Shown here: in pieces, positions 44,923 to 53,019 of the stretch
Numbering within the stretch: position 1 is the stretch's first letter
How the letters are laid out: each line of letters begins with the position of its first letter
Assembly: GCA_963720885.1 (NCBI GenBank)
Contig: CAVRGW010000005.1
Coordinates: forward strand, 124,001 to 188,000
Direction: 5' to 3'
DNA: 64,000 nt
From: DATLLN01 sp963720885
Lineage (GTDB): Bacteria; Actinomycetota; Thermoleophilia; Gaiellales; JAICJC01
Position numbers and translations under genes: made by a program
The notes under the pieces: generated by a model
Database searches by the model: none
What the model saw: the letters and a program-made list of their open reading frames with translations, nothing else
Told to the model about the DNA's origin: nothing

Positions 44923-45480
44923 GTGGGCATCACGCACGGCATCATCGCCGTGCTGTGGCTGGTGTTCGTTGCCTACTGGTTGATCTCGTCCCGGGACACG
45001 AAGGCAACGGTCGGCGGTCGCGGCGCCAACACCGGGCTTCGGATCCTCGCGCTGGTCGCGATCCTGATCGGTGTACGCGGCGGCGTGAGCGGGCCATCCG
45101 TGAACGAATCGTCGACCGTCAGCAACGCGCTGGACGTGATCGGCGTGGCCTGCGCCGCCGGCGGCATCGGGTTCGCGATCTGGGCGCGGCACCACCTCGG
45201 TCGCAACTGGGGCATGCCCGGCGCGATCAAGGAGAACGCCGAGCTGATCACGGGCGGCCCCTACCGCCTCGTCCGCCATCCCATCTACACCGGTGTCCTG
45301 CTCGCCATGCTCGGCTCCGCGCTGGCGGACGGCCGCACGTACCTGTTGCTGTTCTTCGCCTTCGGCATCTATTTCGTCTACAGCGCGGTCAACGAGGAGA
45401 AGACGATGGCCGCCGAGTTCCCGGCGCAGTACGAGCGCTACCGCGAGCACACGAAGATGCTCGTGCCGTACGTGCTCTGA
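44923..45480 (+). CDS. Isoprenylcysteine carboxyl methyltransferase-family protein
   Basis: A 185-residue membrane protein with four or five helices. The C-terminal signature GGPYRLVRHPIYTGVLLAMLGSAL, followed by EEKTMAAEFPAQYERYREHTKMLVPYVL, is that of the ICMT/PEMT-like methyltransferases, which use SAM to methylate lipids or isoprenylated substrates at the membrane. In bacteria the substrate is generally unknown. GTG start. Confidence 0.85.
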   Translation: MGITHGIIAVLWLVFVAYWLISSRDTKATVGGRGANTGLRILALVAILIGVRGGVSGPSVNESSTVSNALDVIGVACAAGGIGFAIWARHHLGRNWGMPGAIKENAELITGGPYRLVRHPIYTGVLLAMLGSALADGRTYLLLFFAFGIYFVYSAVNEEKTMAAEFPAQYERYREHTKMLVPYVL

Positions 45481-45526
45481 GCCCACGGCCGGTTTCCGGT
45501 CGGATGCAAGCAGCGACTTTAGGTGC

Positions 45527-45555
45527 TTGACCCGCCGTTGACCGGCGTCTATCGT
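45527..45555 (+). promoter_or_regulatory. Promoter TTGACC-17-TATCGT
   Basis: TTGACC (45527-45532) and TATCGT (45550-45555) are separated by exactly 17 bases, and the -10 ends 6 bases before the GTG at 45562. A second TTGACC overlaps the spacer. It is one of two complete sigma-70-type promoters seen, and predicts a leaderless mRNA. Confidence 0.75.
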
Positions 45556-45561
45556 CGTTCC

Positions 45562-46194
45562 GTGGCCCAGGGCGTGGTCTGCATCTCGCGTTCGTTCGCG
45601 GCGGGTGGTGAGCAGGCGGGTGAGCTGGTTGCCGATCGACTCGGCTACCGCTACGTGGATGGCGAGATCCTCGCCCGGGCGGCCGAGACAGGCGATCTCG
45701 ACCCGGCCACGGTTGCCGATGCCGAGCAGCGTCGCTCGCTCGCGCGTCGCCTCCTGGAAGCGATGGGAGAGGGCATCGCGATGGCACCTGAGGCGTATGC
45801 GTACCTCCCGCCGCACGAGACTGCGGCCGGCCCCCGCCAAGACGTGGTGCGCCAGTTGATCCGAGAGGCGATCGAACAGGTTGCCGCTGAGGGCGAGGTG
45901 GTGATCGTCGCGCACGCTGCCTCTCATGCGCTCGCCGGGCGCCAGGACGTGCTTCGGGTGATGGTGACTGGATCCACCGACGGTCGCGCGGCGCGCGTGG
46001 CTCGCGAGTCTGACGCCGGTTCAGATGCTGCGCGCCGCCAGGTGGCCGAGTCGGATCGTGCTCGCGCTGATTACCTCTCGCGTTTCTACGACATCTCGGA
46101 CGAGCGCACCACTCACTACGACCTGGTCGTCAATACGGACAAGCTCACGCCCGCGCAGGCCGCGGCGATCGTCGTCAGCGCCGCCACGGTCTGA
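45562..46194 (+). CDS. Cytidylate kinase-like family protein
   Basis: A 210-residue P-loop kinase-like protein of the cytidylate-kinase-like family. The N-terminus VVCISRSFAAGGEQAGELVADRLGYRYVDGEIL has the Gly-rich loop in a degenerate form (AAGGEQAG instead of GxxxxGKS/T), as is usual in this family. Later come VVIVAHAASHALAG, LRVMVTGSTDGRAARVA, ADYLSRFYDISDERTTHYDLVVNTDKLT. The substrate is not established. The tRNA-Arg gene follows on the other strand. Confidence 0.8.
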   Translation: MAQGVVCISRSFAAGGEQAGELVADRLGYRYVDGEILARAAETGDLDPATVADAEQRRSLARRLLEAMGEGIAMAPEAYAYLPPHETAAGPRQDVVRQLIREAIEQVAAEGEVVIVAHAASHALAGRQDVLRVMVTGSTDGRAARVARESDAGSDAARRQVAESDRARADYLSRFYDISDERTTHYDLVVNTDKLTPAQAAAIVVSAATV

Positions 46195-46213
46195 ACGCTG
46201 GTCGAGCGGTGGA

Positions 46214-46286
46214 TGCGCCTGGTAGGAATCGAACCTACGACCTTGCGCTCCGGAGGCGCACGCTCTATCCCCTGAGCTACAGGCGC
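46214..46286 (-). tRNA. tRNA-Arg (anticodon CCG)
   Basis: On the minus strand, acceptor GCGCCTG pairs with CAGGCGC; D arm AGCTCAGGGGATAGAGC; anticodon stem TGCGC/GCGCA around loop CTCCGGA, so anticodon CCG reading CGG; T arm GTAGG-TTCGATT-CCTAC. Discriminator A; the 3' CCA is not encoded. Length 73 bases. Confidence 0.93.
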
Positions 46287-46310
46287 GAGGATCGGTAGTG
46301 TACCGCCGTC

Positions 46311-47336
46311 ATGGACCTGCACGTCCGCCCGTTCACCCTGACGCTGAGCGAGCCCTTCGTGATCTCCCGGTCGGCCGACGAGGAGGCGGAGGTCGTCCAG
46401 GTCGCAATCGTCCACGACGGCGTCGTCGGCTACGGCGAGGCGGCGCCGGACCCGCACTACGGCGAATCCGTGCCCGGCGCGATCGAGTTCTGCGAGCAGG
46501 CGGCGGCCGATCTCGGCGACGACCCGTTCGCCATTGAGGCGATCCTCGGCCGCGTCGCCGCGCGGGGCGACCAGATGGCCGCGCGATGCGCGATCGACTC
46601 GGCGCTCTACGACCTTGTCGGCAAGCTCTGCGGCCAGCCGGTGTGGCGGATCCTCGGGCTCGACCGGGAGACGATCCCGCCCACGTCCTACACGATCAGC
46701 ATCGACACGGTGGAGGGGACGGCCGATCGGGCCCGGCGCGCGGCCGGCTACCACGCGCTGAAAATCAAGGTCGGCGGCCCTGACGACCTGGAGCGGGTGC
46801 GGGTCGTCCGCGGCGAGGCCCCGGACGCGCTGATCCGGGTCGACGCCAACGAGGCGTGGACGGTCGAGTTCACCCGCGACATCTGCCCGGAACTGGTGGC
46901 GCTCAACGTCGAGTTGATCGAGCAGCCGCTGCCGGCCGCGGCGACGGAGGCGTACGAGGAGCTGCATCGCATGCAGCTGCCGATCCCGATCGTGCTCGAC
47001 GAGAGCTGCCACACGCTGCCCGACGTCGCGGCGGCGTGGGGACGAGGCGACGGCGTCAACATCAAGCTGACCAAGTCCGGCGGCATCCGCGAGGCGCTGC
47101 GAATGATCCACGCCGCCCGGGCGCTCGGCCTGCGGATCATGCTGGGCTGCATGAACGAGTCCAGCCTGGGCATCGCTCCGGCGGCCCAGATCTCACCGCT
47201 GGTCGACATCGTCGATCTCGACGGGCATCTGCTGAACGCCAACGACGCCTTCCAGGGCCTCGGCTTCGAGCGCGGCTGCGTGCTGCCCAGCGACGATCCC
47301 GGCCTGGGGGTCGAGCCGCTGGACGCGTGGCCGTGA
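46311..47336 (+). CDS. Dipeptide epimerase/DgcA-like enolase-superfamily enzyme
   Basis: A 341-residue enolase-superfamily enzyme of the muconate-lactonising subgroup. The second catalytic motif is ALKIKVGG (KxK); metal ligands are RVDANEAW (Asp), LIEQPLP (Glu) and VLDESCHT (Asp); the opposite Lys is in VNIKLTKSGG; GCMNESS and VDLDGHLL complete the site. The pattern is that of L-Ala-D/L-Glu epimerases and of DgcA of the D-glutamate pathway. Its next-door DUF1611 gene favours DgcA. TAGTGT ends 9 bases before the ATG. Confidence 0.88.
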   Translation: MDLHVRPFTLTLSEPFVISRSADEEAEVVQVAIVHDGVVGYGEAAPDPHYGESVPGAIEFCEQAAADLGDDPFAIEAILGRVAARGDQMAARCAIDSALYDLVGKLCGQPVWRILGLDRETIPPTSYTISIDTVEGTADRARRAAGYHALKIKVGGPDDLERVRVVRGEAPDALIRVDANEAWTVEFTRDICPELVALNVELIEQPLPAAATEAYEELHRMQLPIPIVLDESCHTLPDVAAAWGRGDGVNIKLTKSGGIREALRMIHAARALGLRIMLGCMNESSLGIAPAAQISPLVDIVDLDGHLLNANDAFQGLGFERGCVLPSDDPGLGVEPLDAWP

Positions 47337-48382
47337 AGCGCTACGTGATCCTCTGCGAGGGCGGGTTCGCCGAGCACGACGCGAAGACGGCGACCGGCGT
47401 CCTGCGCTACGCGCCCGATCCGGTGGTCGCGGTGATCGACTCGACCCGGGCAGGCAGCACCGTCCGCGACCACGTGCCGGGGCTCGATCTGGACGTCCCG
47501 GTCGTCGCCTCCCTGGACGAGGCGATGGTGGGAGAGCCGGACACGCTGCTGATCGGCATCGCGCCCGCGGGCGGAAAGCTGCCCGCACCGTGGCGGGGGA
47601 CGATCCTGCAGGCGATCGAGCGCGGGCTGGACGTCGAGAGCGGACTCCACGACTTCATCTCCGACGACACCGAGTTCGCCGAGGCCGCCGTCCGCACCGG
47701 CGCCGAGCTGCGTGACCTCCGTCGCCCGCCGGCCGGCCTGGACGTGCCCAGCGGCGCCAACCTGACCGTCGACGCGACGACGGTGGCGACCGTCGGCACC
47801 GACTGCGCTCTGGGCAAGATGACGGTCTGCCTGGAGCTCGACCTCGAGGCGCGGCGGCGCGGGCTGCCCAGCGTCTTCGTACCCACCGGCCAGACCGGCA
47901 TCGCGATCGCCGGCTGGGGCATCGCCGTGGACGAGGTCGTCTCGGACTACGTCGCCGGCGCCACCGAACGGCTGGTCGTCGAGGGCTCCGAGCGCGGTGG
48001 CCGCGGGGCGCTTCTGTGGATCGAGGGCCAGGGGTCGATCAACCACCCGCTCTACTCGGGCGTGACGCTGGGGCTGCTCCACGGATCGGCGCCTCACGTG
48101 ATGCTCCTCGTCCACGAACCGGGCCGCACCCACCTCGATATGCCAGACGGCCCGCCCGTGCCGCCGCTGCCGCAGCTGATCGAGGACTACGCGCGGATCG
48201 CCTCGTACGTGAGGCCGGCACGGATCGTCGGCATCGCACTGAAGACCAACCAGCTGGACGAGGCGGCGGCTCGCGCGGCCGCCGACCAGGTGACCGGGGA
48301 GACCGGCCTGCCGGCCTCCGATCCGGTGCGCTGGGGCGCCGGGGAGCTGCTCGACGTGGTGCTGGCCGAGAACGGACGGTAA
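47333..48382 (+). CDS. DUF1611 protein, DgcN-like
   Basis: A 349-residue DUF1611-family protein. The N-terminal part has VILCEGGFAEHDAKTATGVLRY and a Rossmann-like VVAVIDSTRAGST; the C-terminal P-loop domain has VATVGTDCALGKMTVCLEL (Walker-A-like, TDCALGKMT), FVPTGQTGIAIAGWGIAVDEVVSDYVAGATE and GSINHPLYSGVTLGLLHG. DgcN, a DUF1611 member, has been reported as the N-acyltransferase that works with DgcA in D-glutamate breakdown. The GTG overlaps the epimerase stop, so the two are coupled. Confidence 0.82.
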   Translation: MKRYVILCEGGFAEHDAKTATGVLRYAPDPVVAVIDSTRAGSTVRDHVPGLDLDVPVVASLDEAMVGEPDTLLIGIAPAGGKLPAPWRGTILQAIERGLDVESGLHDFISDDTEFAEAAVRTGAELRDLRRPPAGLDVPSGANLTVDATTVATVGTDCALGKMTVCLELDLEARRRGLPSVFVPTGQTGIAIAGWGIAVDEVVSDYVAGATERLVVEGSERGGRGALLWIEGQGSINHPLYSGVTLGLLHGSAPHVMLLVHEPGRTHLDMPDGPPVPPLPQLIEDYARIASYVRPARIVGIALKTNQLDEAAARAAADQVTGETGLPASDPVRWGAGELLDVVLAENGR

Positions 48383-48395
48383 CATTCCGCCACCC

Positions 48396-49496
48396 GTGGC
48401 CGACCCCCGACTCGACACGCTGGCTTCGTTGCTGTGCACGTACTCGCTCGAGGTCGAGCCGGGCCAGCTCGTGCTGGTCGAAGGCCCGGCCCGCGAGGCC
48501 GGCCTGCTGGCGGCGCTCACCCGCCAGCTGACCCGGATGGGCGCCCACGCGATGGTGCGGCCGCGGCTGGACAGCGTCGAGCCGCTGCTGCTGGAGCTGG
48601 GCTCGGACGAGCAGCTGGAGTACGTCTCGATGATCGAGCACTACGAGATCGACACCCCCGACCGGATGCTGACCATCTGGGCCGAGGCGAACACGCGGGC
48701 CATGAGCGCCGTGCCCGACGGCCGCCAGACGGTTCGGCGGCGGGCAATGCGGCCGGTGGTCGACCGGTTCCTGGAGCGCGAGGGCGCCGGCGAGATCCGC
48801 TGGTGCGGCGTCACACTGCCGACCGCCGCGCAGGCACAGCAGGCGGGGATGGCGGTCGCCGACTACGAGCAGTTCGTGTACAACGCCGCGCATCTCGACG
48901 ATCCCGACCCGGTGGCGCACTGGCGCATGGTGTCGGCCCGCCAGGCCGAGGTGTGCGAGCGGCTCTCGTCTGTACGGGAGCTGCGGATCGTCGCCGAGGA
49001 CACCGACCTGACGGTGGACGTCGGCGACCGGAAGTGGATCAACGCCGACGGCCACGAGAACTTCCCCGACGGCGAGGTGTTCACGAGCCCCGTCGAGGCC
49101 AAGACGCAGGGCCACATCGCGTTCTCGTTCGACGCGCCGTACGCGGGCCGCGAGGTGGGCGGCGTGCGGCTGTGGTTCGAGGACGGCGTGGTCGTCCGCG
49201 AGGAGGCCGAGCGGGGCGGGGACTTCCTGCGCGAGATGCTCGATCTGGACGAGGGATCGCGGAAGCTGGGCGAGGTCGCGTTCGGGCTGAACGACGAGAT
49301 CCAGACCGCCACCGGCAACATCGCCTTCGACGAGAAGATCGGCGGCACCTGCCACGTCGCCTTGGGGCTGGCCTTCCCGCTGGCCGGCGGCACGAACCAG
49401 TCCACCCTGCACTGGGACATGGTCTGCGACCTGCGCAACGGCGGCGAGGTGTACGGCGACGGCGAGCTGCTGTCGAAGGACGGGAAGTTCCTGTGA
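48396..49496 (+). CDS. M29-family aminopeptidase, first copy
   Basis: A 366-residue metallo-aminopeptidase of family M29 (AmpS/PepS type). Signature elements are LEVEPGQLVLVEGPAREAGLL, the block VVRELRIVAEDTDLTVDVGDRKW (reading from SVRELR), NFPDGEVFTSPVE with a metal Glu, GNIAFDEKIGGTCHVALG and LHWDMVCDLRNGGEVYGDGEL with metal His and Asp. It frees N-terminal residues from peptides in the cytosol. TAACAT ends 10 bases before the GTG. The TGA overlaps the second copy. Confidence 0.9.
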   Translation: MADPRLDTLASLLCTYSLEVEPGQLVLVEGPAREAGLLAALTRQLTRMGAHAMVRPRLDSVEPLLLELGSDEQLEYVSMIEHYEIDTPDRMLTIWAEANTRAMSAVPDGRQTVRRRAMRPVVDRFLEREGAGEIRWCGVTLPTAAQAQQAGMAVADYEQFVYNAAHLDDPDPVAHWRMVSARQAEVCERLSSVRELRIVAEDTDLTVDVGDRKWINADGHENFPDGEVFTSPVEAKTQGHIAFSFDAPYAGREVGGVRLWFEDGVVVREEAERGGDFLREMLDLDEGSRKLGEVAFGLNDEIQTATGNIAFDEKIGGTCHVALGLAFPLAGGTNQSTLHWDMVCDLRNGGEVYGDGELLSKDGKFL

Positions 49497-50629
49497 CCGA
49501 TCCCCGCGTCCAGCGGCTGGCCAAGGTCGTGGTCGGCTACTCGCTCGACCTGCAGCCGGACAAGCTCGTGCTGATCCAGTCGCCGTCGCTGGCGGAGCCG
49601 CTGGTGGTCGAGCTGGTCAAGGAGGTGCTGGCCGCCGGCGCCCATCCTCGGACGCGGATCGTGGCCCCCGGCGTCGAGCATGCGTTCCTGTCGGAGGCGA
49701 GCGAGGAGCAGCTGGCGTACCTTCCGCCGTTCTCCCTGGAGGAGATGGACGTGATCGACGCCCGGATCGCCGTGCACGCCGCGGACAACACCCGCGAGCT
49801 GTCGGGGATCGACCCGTCGAAGCTGCGGCTGCGCCAGGAGGCGCACGGCCCGGTGATGGAGCGCTACATGCAGCGCTCGGCCAGCGGCGAGCTGACCTGG
49901 TGCGTCACCGCGTACCCGTGCGAGGCGTTCGCGCAGGACGCCGGCATGTCGCTGTCGCAGTACGAGGATTTCGTGTTCCGCTCGGGCTGGCTGCACCTGG
50001 CCGATCCGGTCAGCGCCTGGAAGGACTTCTCGGCAAAGCTGCACCAGGTCAAGGACAAGCTGGAGGTCGTCCGCGAGCTGCGGGTGGTGGCCGAGGACAC
50101 CGACATCACGGTCGGCGTCGCCGGCCGCACGTGGATCCCCGCCGACGGCGACCGCAACTTCCCCGACGGCGAGGTGTTCACCGGGCCCGAGGAGTCGGTC
50201 ACCCGTGGCGACGTCCGGTTCTCGTACCCGGCGATCTTCGGCGGCCGCGAGGTCGATGACGTACGGCTGCGGTTCGAGGACGGCCGCGTGGTCAAGTCCG
50301 AGGCCGGCTCCGGCGAGGGCCTGCTGCGCGAGATGCTGGCCGTCGACGACGGTGCGTCGGTGCTGGGCGAGTTCGCGATCGGCACCAACTACAACGTCGA
50401 CCGGTTCACGAAGCAGATCCTGTTCGACGAGAAGATCGGCGGCACGTTCCACATGGCGGTCGGCGCCGGCTACCCGGAGACCGGCAGCACGAACGAGTCC
50501 GCGCTGCACTGGGACATGGTCTGCGACCTGCGCGACGGCGGCGAGATCTATGCCGACGGCGAGCTGATCTACTCCGGCGGCCGGTTCGTGCCCGAGTTCT
50601 CGCCCGACCTGACGCCGCCGGCCGAGTAG
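49493..50629 (+). CDS. M29-family aminopeptidase, second copy
   Basis: A 378-residue paralogue of the preceding gene, with the same architecture: DLQPDKLVLIQSPSLAEPLV, VVRELRVVAEDTDITVGVAGRTW, NFPDGEVFTGPEE, QILFDEKIGGTFHMAVGAGY and LHWDMVCDLRDGGEIYADGEL. All metal and catalytic motifs are intact in both copies, so each is probably active, perhaps with different substrates. The GTG overlaps the first copy's stop, indicating tandem duplication within one transcript. Confidence 0.9.
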   Translation: MTDPRVQRLAKVVVGYSLDLQPDKLVLIQSPSLAEPLVVELVKEVLAAGAHPRTRIVAPGVEHAFLSEASEEQLAYLPPFSLEEMDVIDARIAVHAADNTRELSGIDPSKLRLRQEAHGPVMERYMQRSASGELTWCVTAYPCEAFAQDAGMSLSQYEDFVFRSGWLHLADPVSAWKDFSAKLHQVKDKLEVVRELRVVAEDTDITVGVAGRTWIPADGDRNFPDGEVFTGPEESVTRGDVRFSYPAIFGGREVDDVRLRFEDGRVVKSEAGSGEGLLREMLAVDDGASVLGEFAIGTNYNVDRFTKQILFDEKIGGTFHMAVGAGYPETGSTNESALHWDMVCDLRDGGEIYADGELIYSGGRFVPEFSPDLTPPAE

Positions 50630-51459
50630 CTACCAGAACGCGGGCTGGCCAGCCAGGCCATCCGGGCGACCCGCTCCATGAACGGCAGGTCGTGGACGCG
50701 GAGCACGCGCACCCCGGCGGCGGCTGCGACCGCGACCACCGCGGCCGTCCCCTCGAGGTTCGCCTCCGGCAGCCCGAGCGGCTCCGCCGTCACCTCCTTG
50801 TGCGAGGGGGCCAGCAGCAGCGGATAGCCCAGACTGGTCAGCCGGTCGAGGGCCCGCAGGCAGGCCAGGTCGGTGGCGGTCGACTTGCCGAAGCCGAGGC
50901 CGGGGTCGAGCAGGATCGCGTCGCACCGGACGCCGGCCGTCTCGGCGGCGGCGGCGCGGTCGAGCAATGACTCGGCGATCGCGTCGACGGCGATCTCGTA
51001 GCGTCCGTCCTGCACCTCCTTGGGCCGCAGCCCGAGGTGCGTGACGACCAGGCCGGCGCCGCGCTCGGCGACGACCCCGGCCAGCGCCGGATCGGCACCG
51101 CCTGTGTGGTCGTTGACCAGGTCGGCGCCGGCGTCCAGGGCGGCCGCAGCGACCGCGGCGCGGTAGGTGTCCACCGAGATCACGGCGCCGGGTGCGGCGG
51201 CGCGGATCCCGGACACCGTGGGCACGACCCGGGCGGCCTCCTCGTCCTCGCCGAGCACGTCGCCGGGCTGGGCCGTCATCCCGCCGACGTCGACGATCGC
51301 AGCGCCCACGGCGAGCATCTCCAGCGCCCGTTGGACGGCCTGCTCCGGGGTCGCGCTGACGCCCCCGTCGTAGAACGAATCGGGCGTGACGTTGACGATC
51401 GCCATCGCCAGGGGAGGCCCGTCCAGGTCGACCGTCCGGTGGGCGAGGAGCAGCCGCAT
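50569..51459 (-). CDS. folP: Dihydropteroate synthase
   Basis: FolP condenses p-aminobenzoate with the dihydropterin pyrophosphate in folate synthesis. About 296 residues as read. Signatures: MAIVNVTPDSFYDGG, IVDVGGMTAQPGDVL (Asn-Pro-Asp and pterin-site residues), VISVDTYRAAVAAAALDAGADLVNDHTGG, DAILLDPGLGFGKSTATDL and VRVLRVHDL. GGMTAQPG differs from the usual GGESTRPG. As read, the end runs 61 bases into the aminopeptidase gene; a single indel near 50,650 would end it at 50,630, exactly against the convergent stop. Confidence 0.88.
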   Translation of the reverse strand: MRLLLAHRTVDLDGPPLAMAIVNVTPDSFYDGGVSATPEQAVQRALEMLAVGAAIVDVGGMTAQPGDVLGEDEEAARVVPTVSGIRAAAPGAVISVDTYRAAVAAAALDAGADLVNDHTGGADPALAGVVAERGAGLVVTHLGLRPKEVQDGRYEIAVDAIAESLLDRAAAAETAGVRCDAILLDPGLGFGKSTATDLACLRALDRLTSLGYPLLLAPSHKEVTAEPLGLPEANLEGTAAVVAVAAAAGVRVLRVHDLPFMERVARMAWLASPRSGSYSAGGVRSGENSGTNRPPE

Positions 51460-51496
51460 CCCGCGGAATCTAGTCCTGGAGCGGAAATTTCACGAC

Positions 51497-51534
51497 CGAA
51501 CACGTGTTCGCTACACTCATCGAACACATGTTCG
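51497..51534 (+). promoter_or_regulatory. Two LexA-type SOS boxes around a -10 box
   Basis: CGAACACGTGTTCG (51497-51510) and CGAACACATGTTCG (51521-51534) both fit the Gram-positive SOS box CGAAC-RNRY-GTTCG. The -10-like TACACT (51512-51517) lies between them, so a bound repressor would block polymerase. The second box ends 11 bases before the ATG at 51546. Confidence 0.82.
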
Positions 51535-51545
51535 GGAGGCAGACA

Positions 51546-51794
51546 ATGCGAAGGATCATCACCCTGGCTGCGGCGGCCATCTGCAGCGGTGCGCTCGTCC
51601 TCAGTGTCGCGTCGCCGTCGGCCGGCGCGTCCAAGCCACGCCACTACCACGTGCATCCCGGCGACAGCCTGTGGGGCATCGCCGTGGCCAAGTATCCGGA
51701 CTCGGATACCCGCGAGACAGTGTTCGAGATCCAGCAGGCCAACCACCTCGGCAGCGAGCCGCTCGCCGTCGGCCAGAACCTGGTGCTGCCGTGA
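51546..51794 (+). CDS. SOS-regulated LysM protein, YneA/ChiZ-like division inhibitor candidate
   Basis: An 82-residue exported protein. A signal or anchor segment (about residues 5-25, LAAAAICSGALVLSVASPSA) is followed by one LysM domain: YHVHPGDSLWGIAVAKYPDSDTRETVFEIQQANHLG then LAVGQNLVLP, which should bind peptidoglycan. A Shine-Dalgarno GGGAGG lies at 51534-51539. The tandem LexA boxes immediately upstream, and the short anchor-plus-LysM layout, match YneA of Bacillus and ChiZ of mycobacteria, which delay division after DNA damage. Unlike those genes it is not next to lexA. The GTG of the next ORF overlaps its stop. Confidence 0.75.
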   Translation: MRRIITLAAAAICSGALVLSVASPSAGASKPRHYHVHPGDSLWGIAVAKYPDSDTRETVFEIQQANHLGSEPLAVGQNLVLP

Positions 51795-52011
51795 GCGCCG
51801 CCGTGGTCTCACTGGCCGAGTGGCGGGAGGCGCGCTTCGGCCCCGACGACGATCTGCCGCCCGCGGCGCCCGCGCTGCGGCTGGTCGCGGCCGGCGAGGT
51901 CCGCACGATGCGTTCCGGCTCGAGGTGTTCCTGGCGCGGGCACGCGCAGTGATGGGGGAGCAGCGTCCGGTCGAGGTCAGGCGCCGGCATCTGAGGTGCC
52001 TGACCTCATAG
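51791..52011 (+). CDS. Small protein of unknown function in the SOS transcript (one frameshift)
   Basis: A small basic protein of about 73 residues when an indel near 51,912 is bridged: it begins SAAVVSLAEWREARFGPDD, has an acidic-to-hydrophobic middle, and ends FRLEVFLARARAVMGE then RRRHLRCLTS. No family was recognised. The GTG overlaps the LysM gene stop (GTGA), so it should be SOS-induced with it. A helix with alternating hydrophobic residues at the C-terminus suggests protein contact. Confidence 0.55.
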
Positions 52012-52047
52012 CCGCGGTGGGCGCGGCGGTTGCCATACGATCCCGGC

Positions 52048-53019
52048 GTGGATCTGGATGTGCTCTTCCTGGGCACGGCAGGAGCCGTGCCGACCGCCCG
52101 TCGCGCGCCGTCGGCGACGCTCGTCCGACGTGGCGGCGAGCGGATCCTGGTTGATTGCGCGGAGGGCACCCAGCGTCAGCTGCTGCGGTCGGTGGCGGGG
52201 CTGTCGGACGTCGACCTGGTGCTGCTGACGCACCATCATGCAGACCATGTGCTCGGCCTGCCGGGGATGATGAAGACGTTCGCCCTGCGCGATCGCGACC
52301 GGCCGCTGGTGATCGCCGGGCCGCGCGGCCTGTCGGCGCTGATGACCGGCTTCGCCCCGGTGATCGGCCGGCTGACCTACGAGGTGGAGGTGCGCGAGCT
52401 GGAGCCGGGCGAGGCGATCGAGCGCGACGGCTACCGGGTCGAGCCGTACGCCACTCGCCACGGCGCGCCCAGCCTGGGTTACGCGCTGTGCGAGGAGCAC
52501 CGGCCGGGTCGGTTCGACCTGGACGCCGCCCGCACCGCCGGCGTGCCCGACGGTCCGCTGTTCGGGCGGCTGCAGGCGGGCGAGCGGGTGACGCTGGACT
52601 CCGGCGCCGAGGTGGATCCGGCACAGGTGCTCGGCCCCCCGCGGCCGGGACGCCGGATCGTCTTCTCGGGAGACACGCGCCCCTGCCCGGAGACGGTGGA
52701 GGCCGCAGCGGCGGCGGAGCTGCTGGTGCACGAGGCGACCTTCACCGAGGAGGAGTCCGAGCGCGCCCGCCAGACCGGACACTCGACGGCGGCAGAGGCG
52801 GCGCGGCTGGCGGTGGAGGCGCAGGTGGCGATGCTGGCGCTGACGCACATCTCGACCCGGCACACCGCCCGCGCGATCCGCGACGAGGCGCGCGGCGTGT
52901 TCCCCGGCACCGTGGTGCCGCGTGACCTCGACCTGATCGAGGTGCCGTTCGCGGAGAAGGGCGGGCCGCGGCTGATCCGCTCCGAGGACCTGGTGGGCGA
53001 GCCCGTGACGCCGTCGTGA
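52048..53019 (+). CDS. rnz: Ribonuclease Z
   Basis: RNase Z trims tRNA 3' ends. The 323-residue metallo-beta-lactamase-fold protein starts LDVLFLGTAGAVPTARR and has the metal motif LLTHHHADHVLGLPG (HxHxDH), ATRHGAPSLGYAL, IVFSGDTRP (Asp) and LTHISTRH (His). The tRNA-Arg gene here lacks an encoded CCA, which is the class RNase Z handles. GTG 52048 is chosen because TACGAT (52036-52041) ends 6 bases earlier. Confidence 0.92.
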   Translation: MDLDVLFLGTAGAVPTARRAPSATLVRRGGERILVDCAEGTQRQLLRSVAGLSDVDLVLLTHHHADHVLGLPGMMKTFALRDRDRPLVIAGPRGLSALMTGFAPVIGRLTYEVEVRELEPGEAIERDGYRVEPYATRHGAPSLGYALCEEHRPGRFDLDAARTAGVPDGPLFGRLQAGERVTLDSGAEVDPAQVLGPPRPGRRIVFSGDTRPCPETVEAAAAAELLVHEATFTEEESERARQTGHSTAAEAARLAVEAQVAMLALTHISTRHTARAIRDEARGVFPGTVVPRDLDLIEVPFAEKGGPRLIRSEDLVGEPVTPS

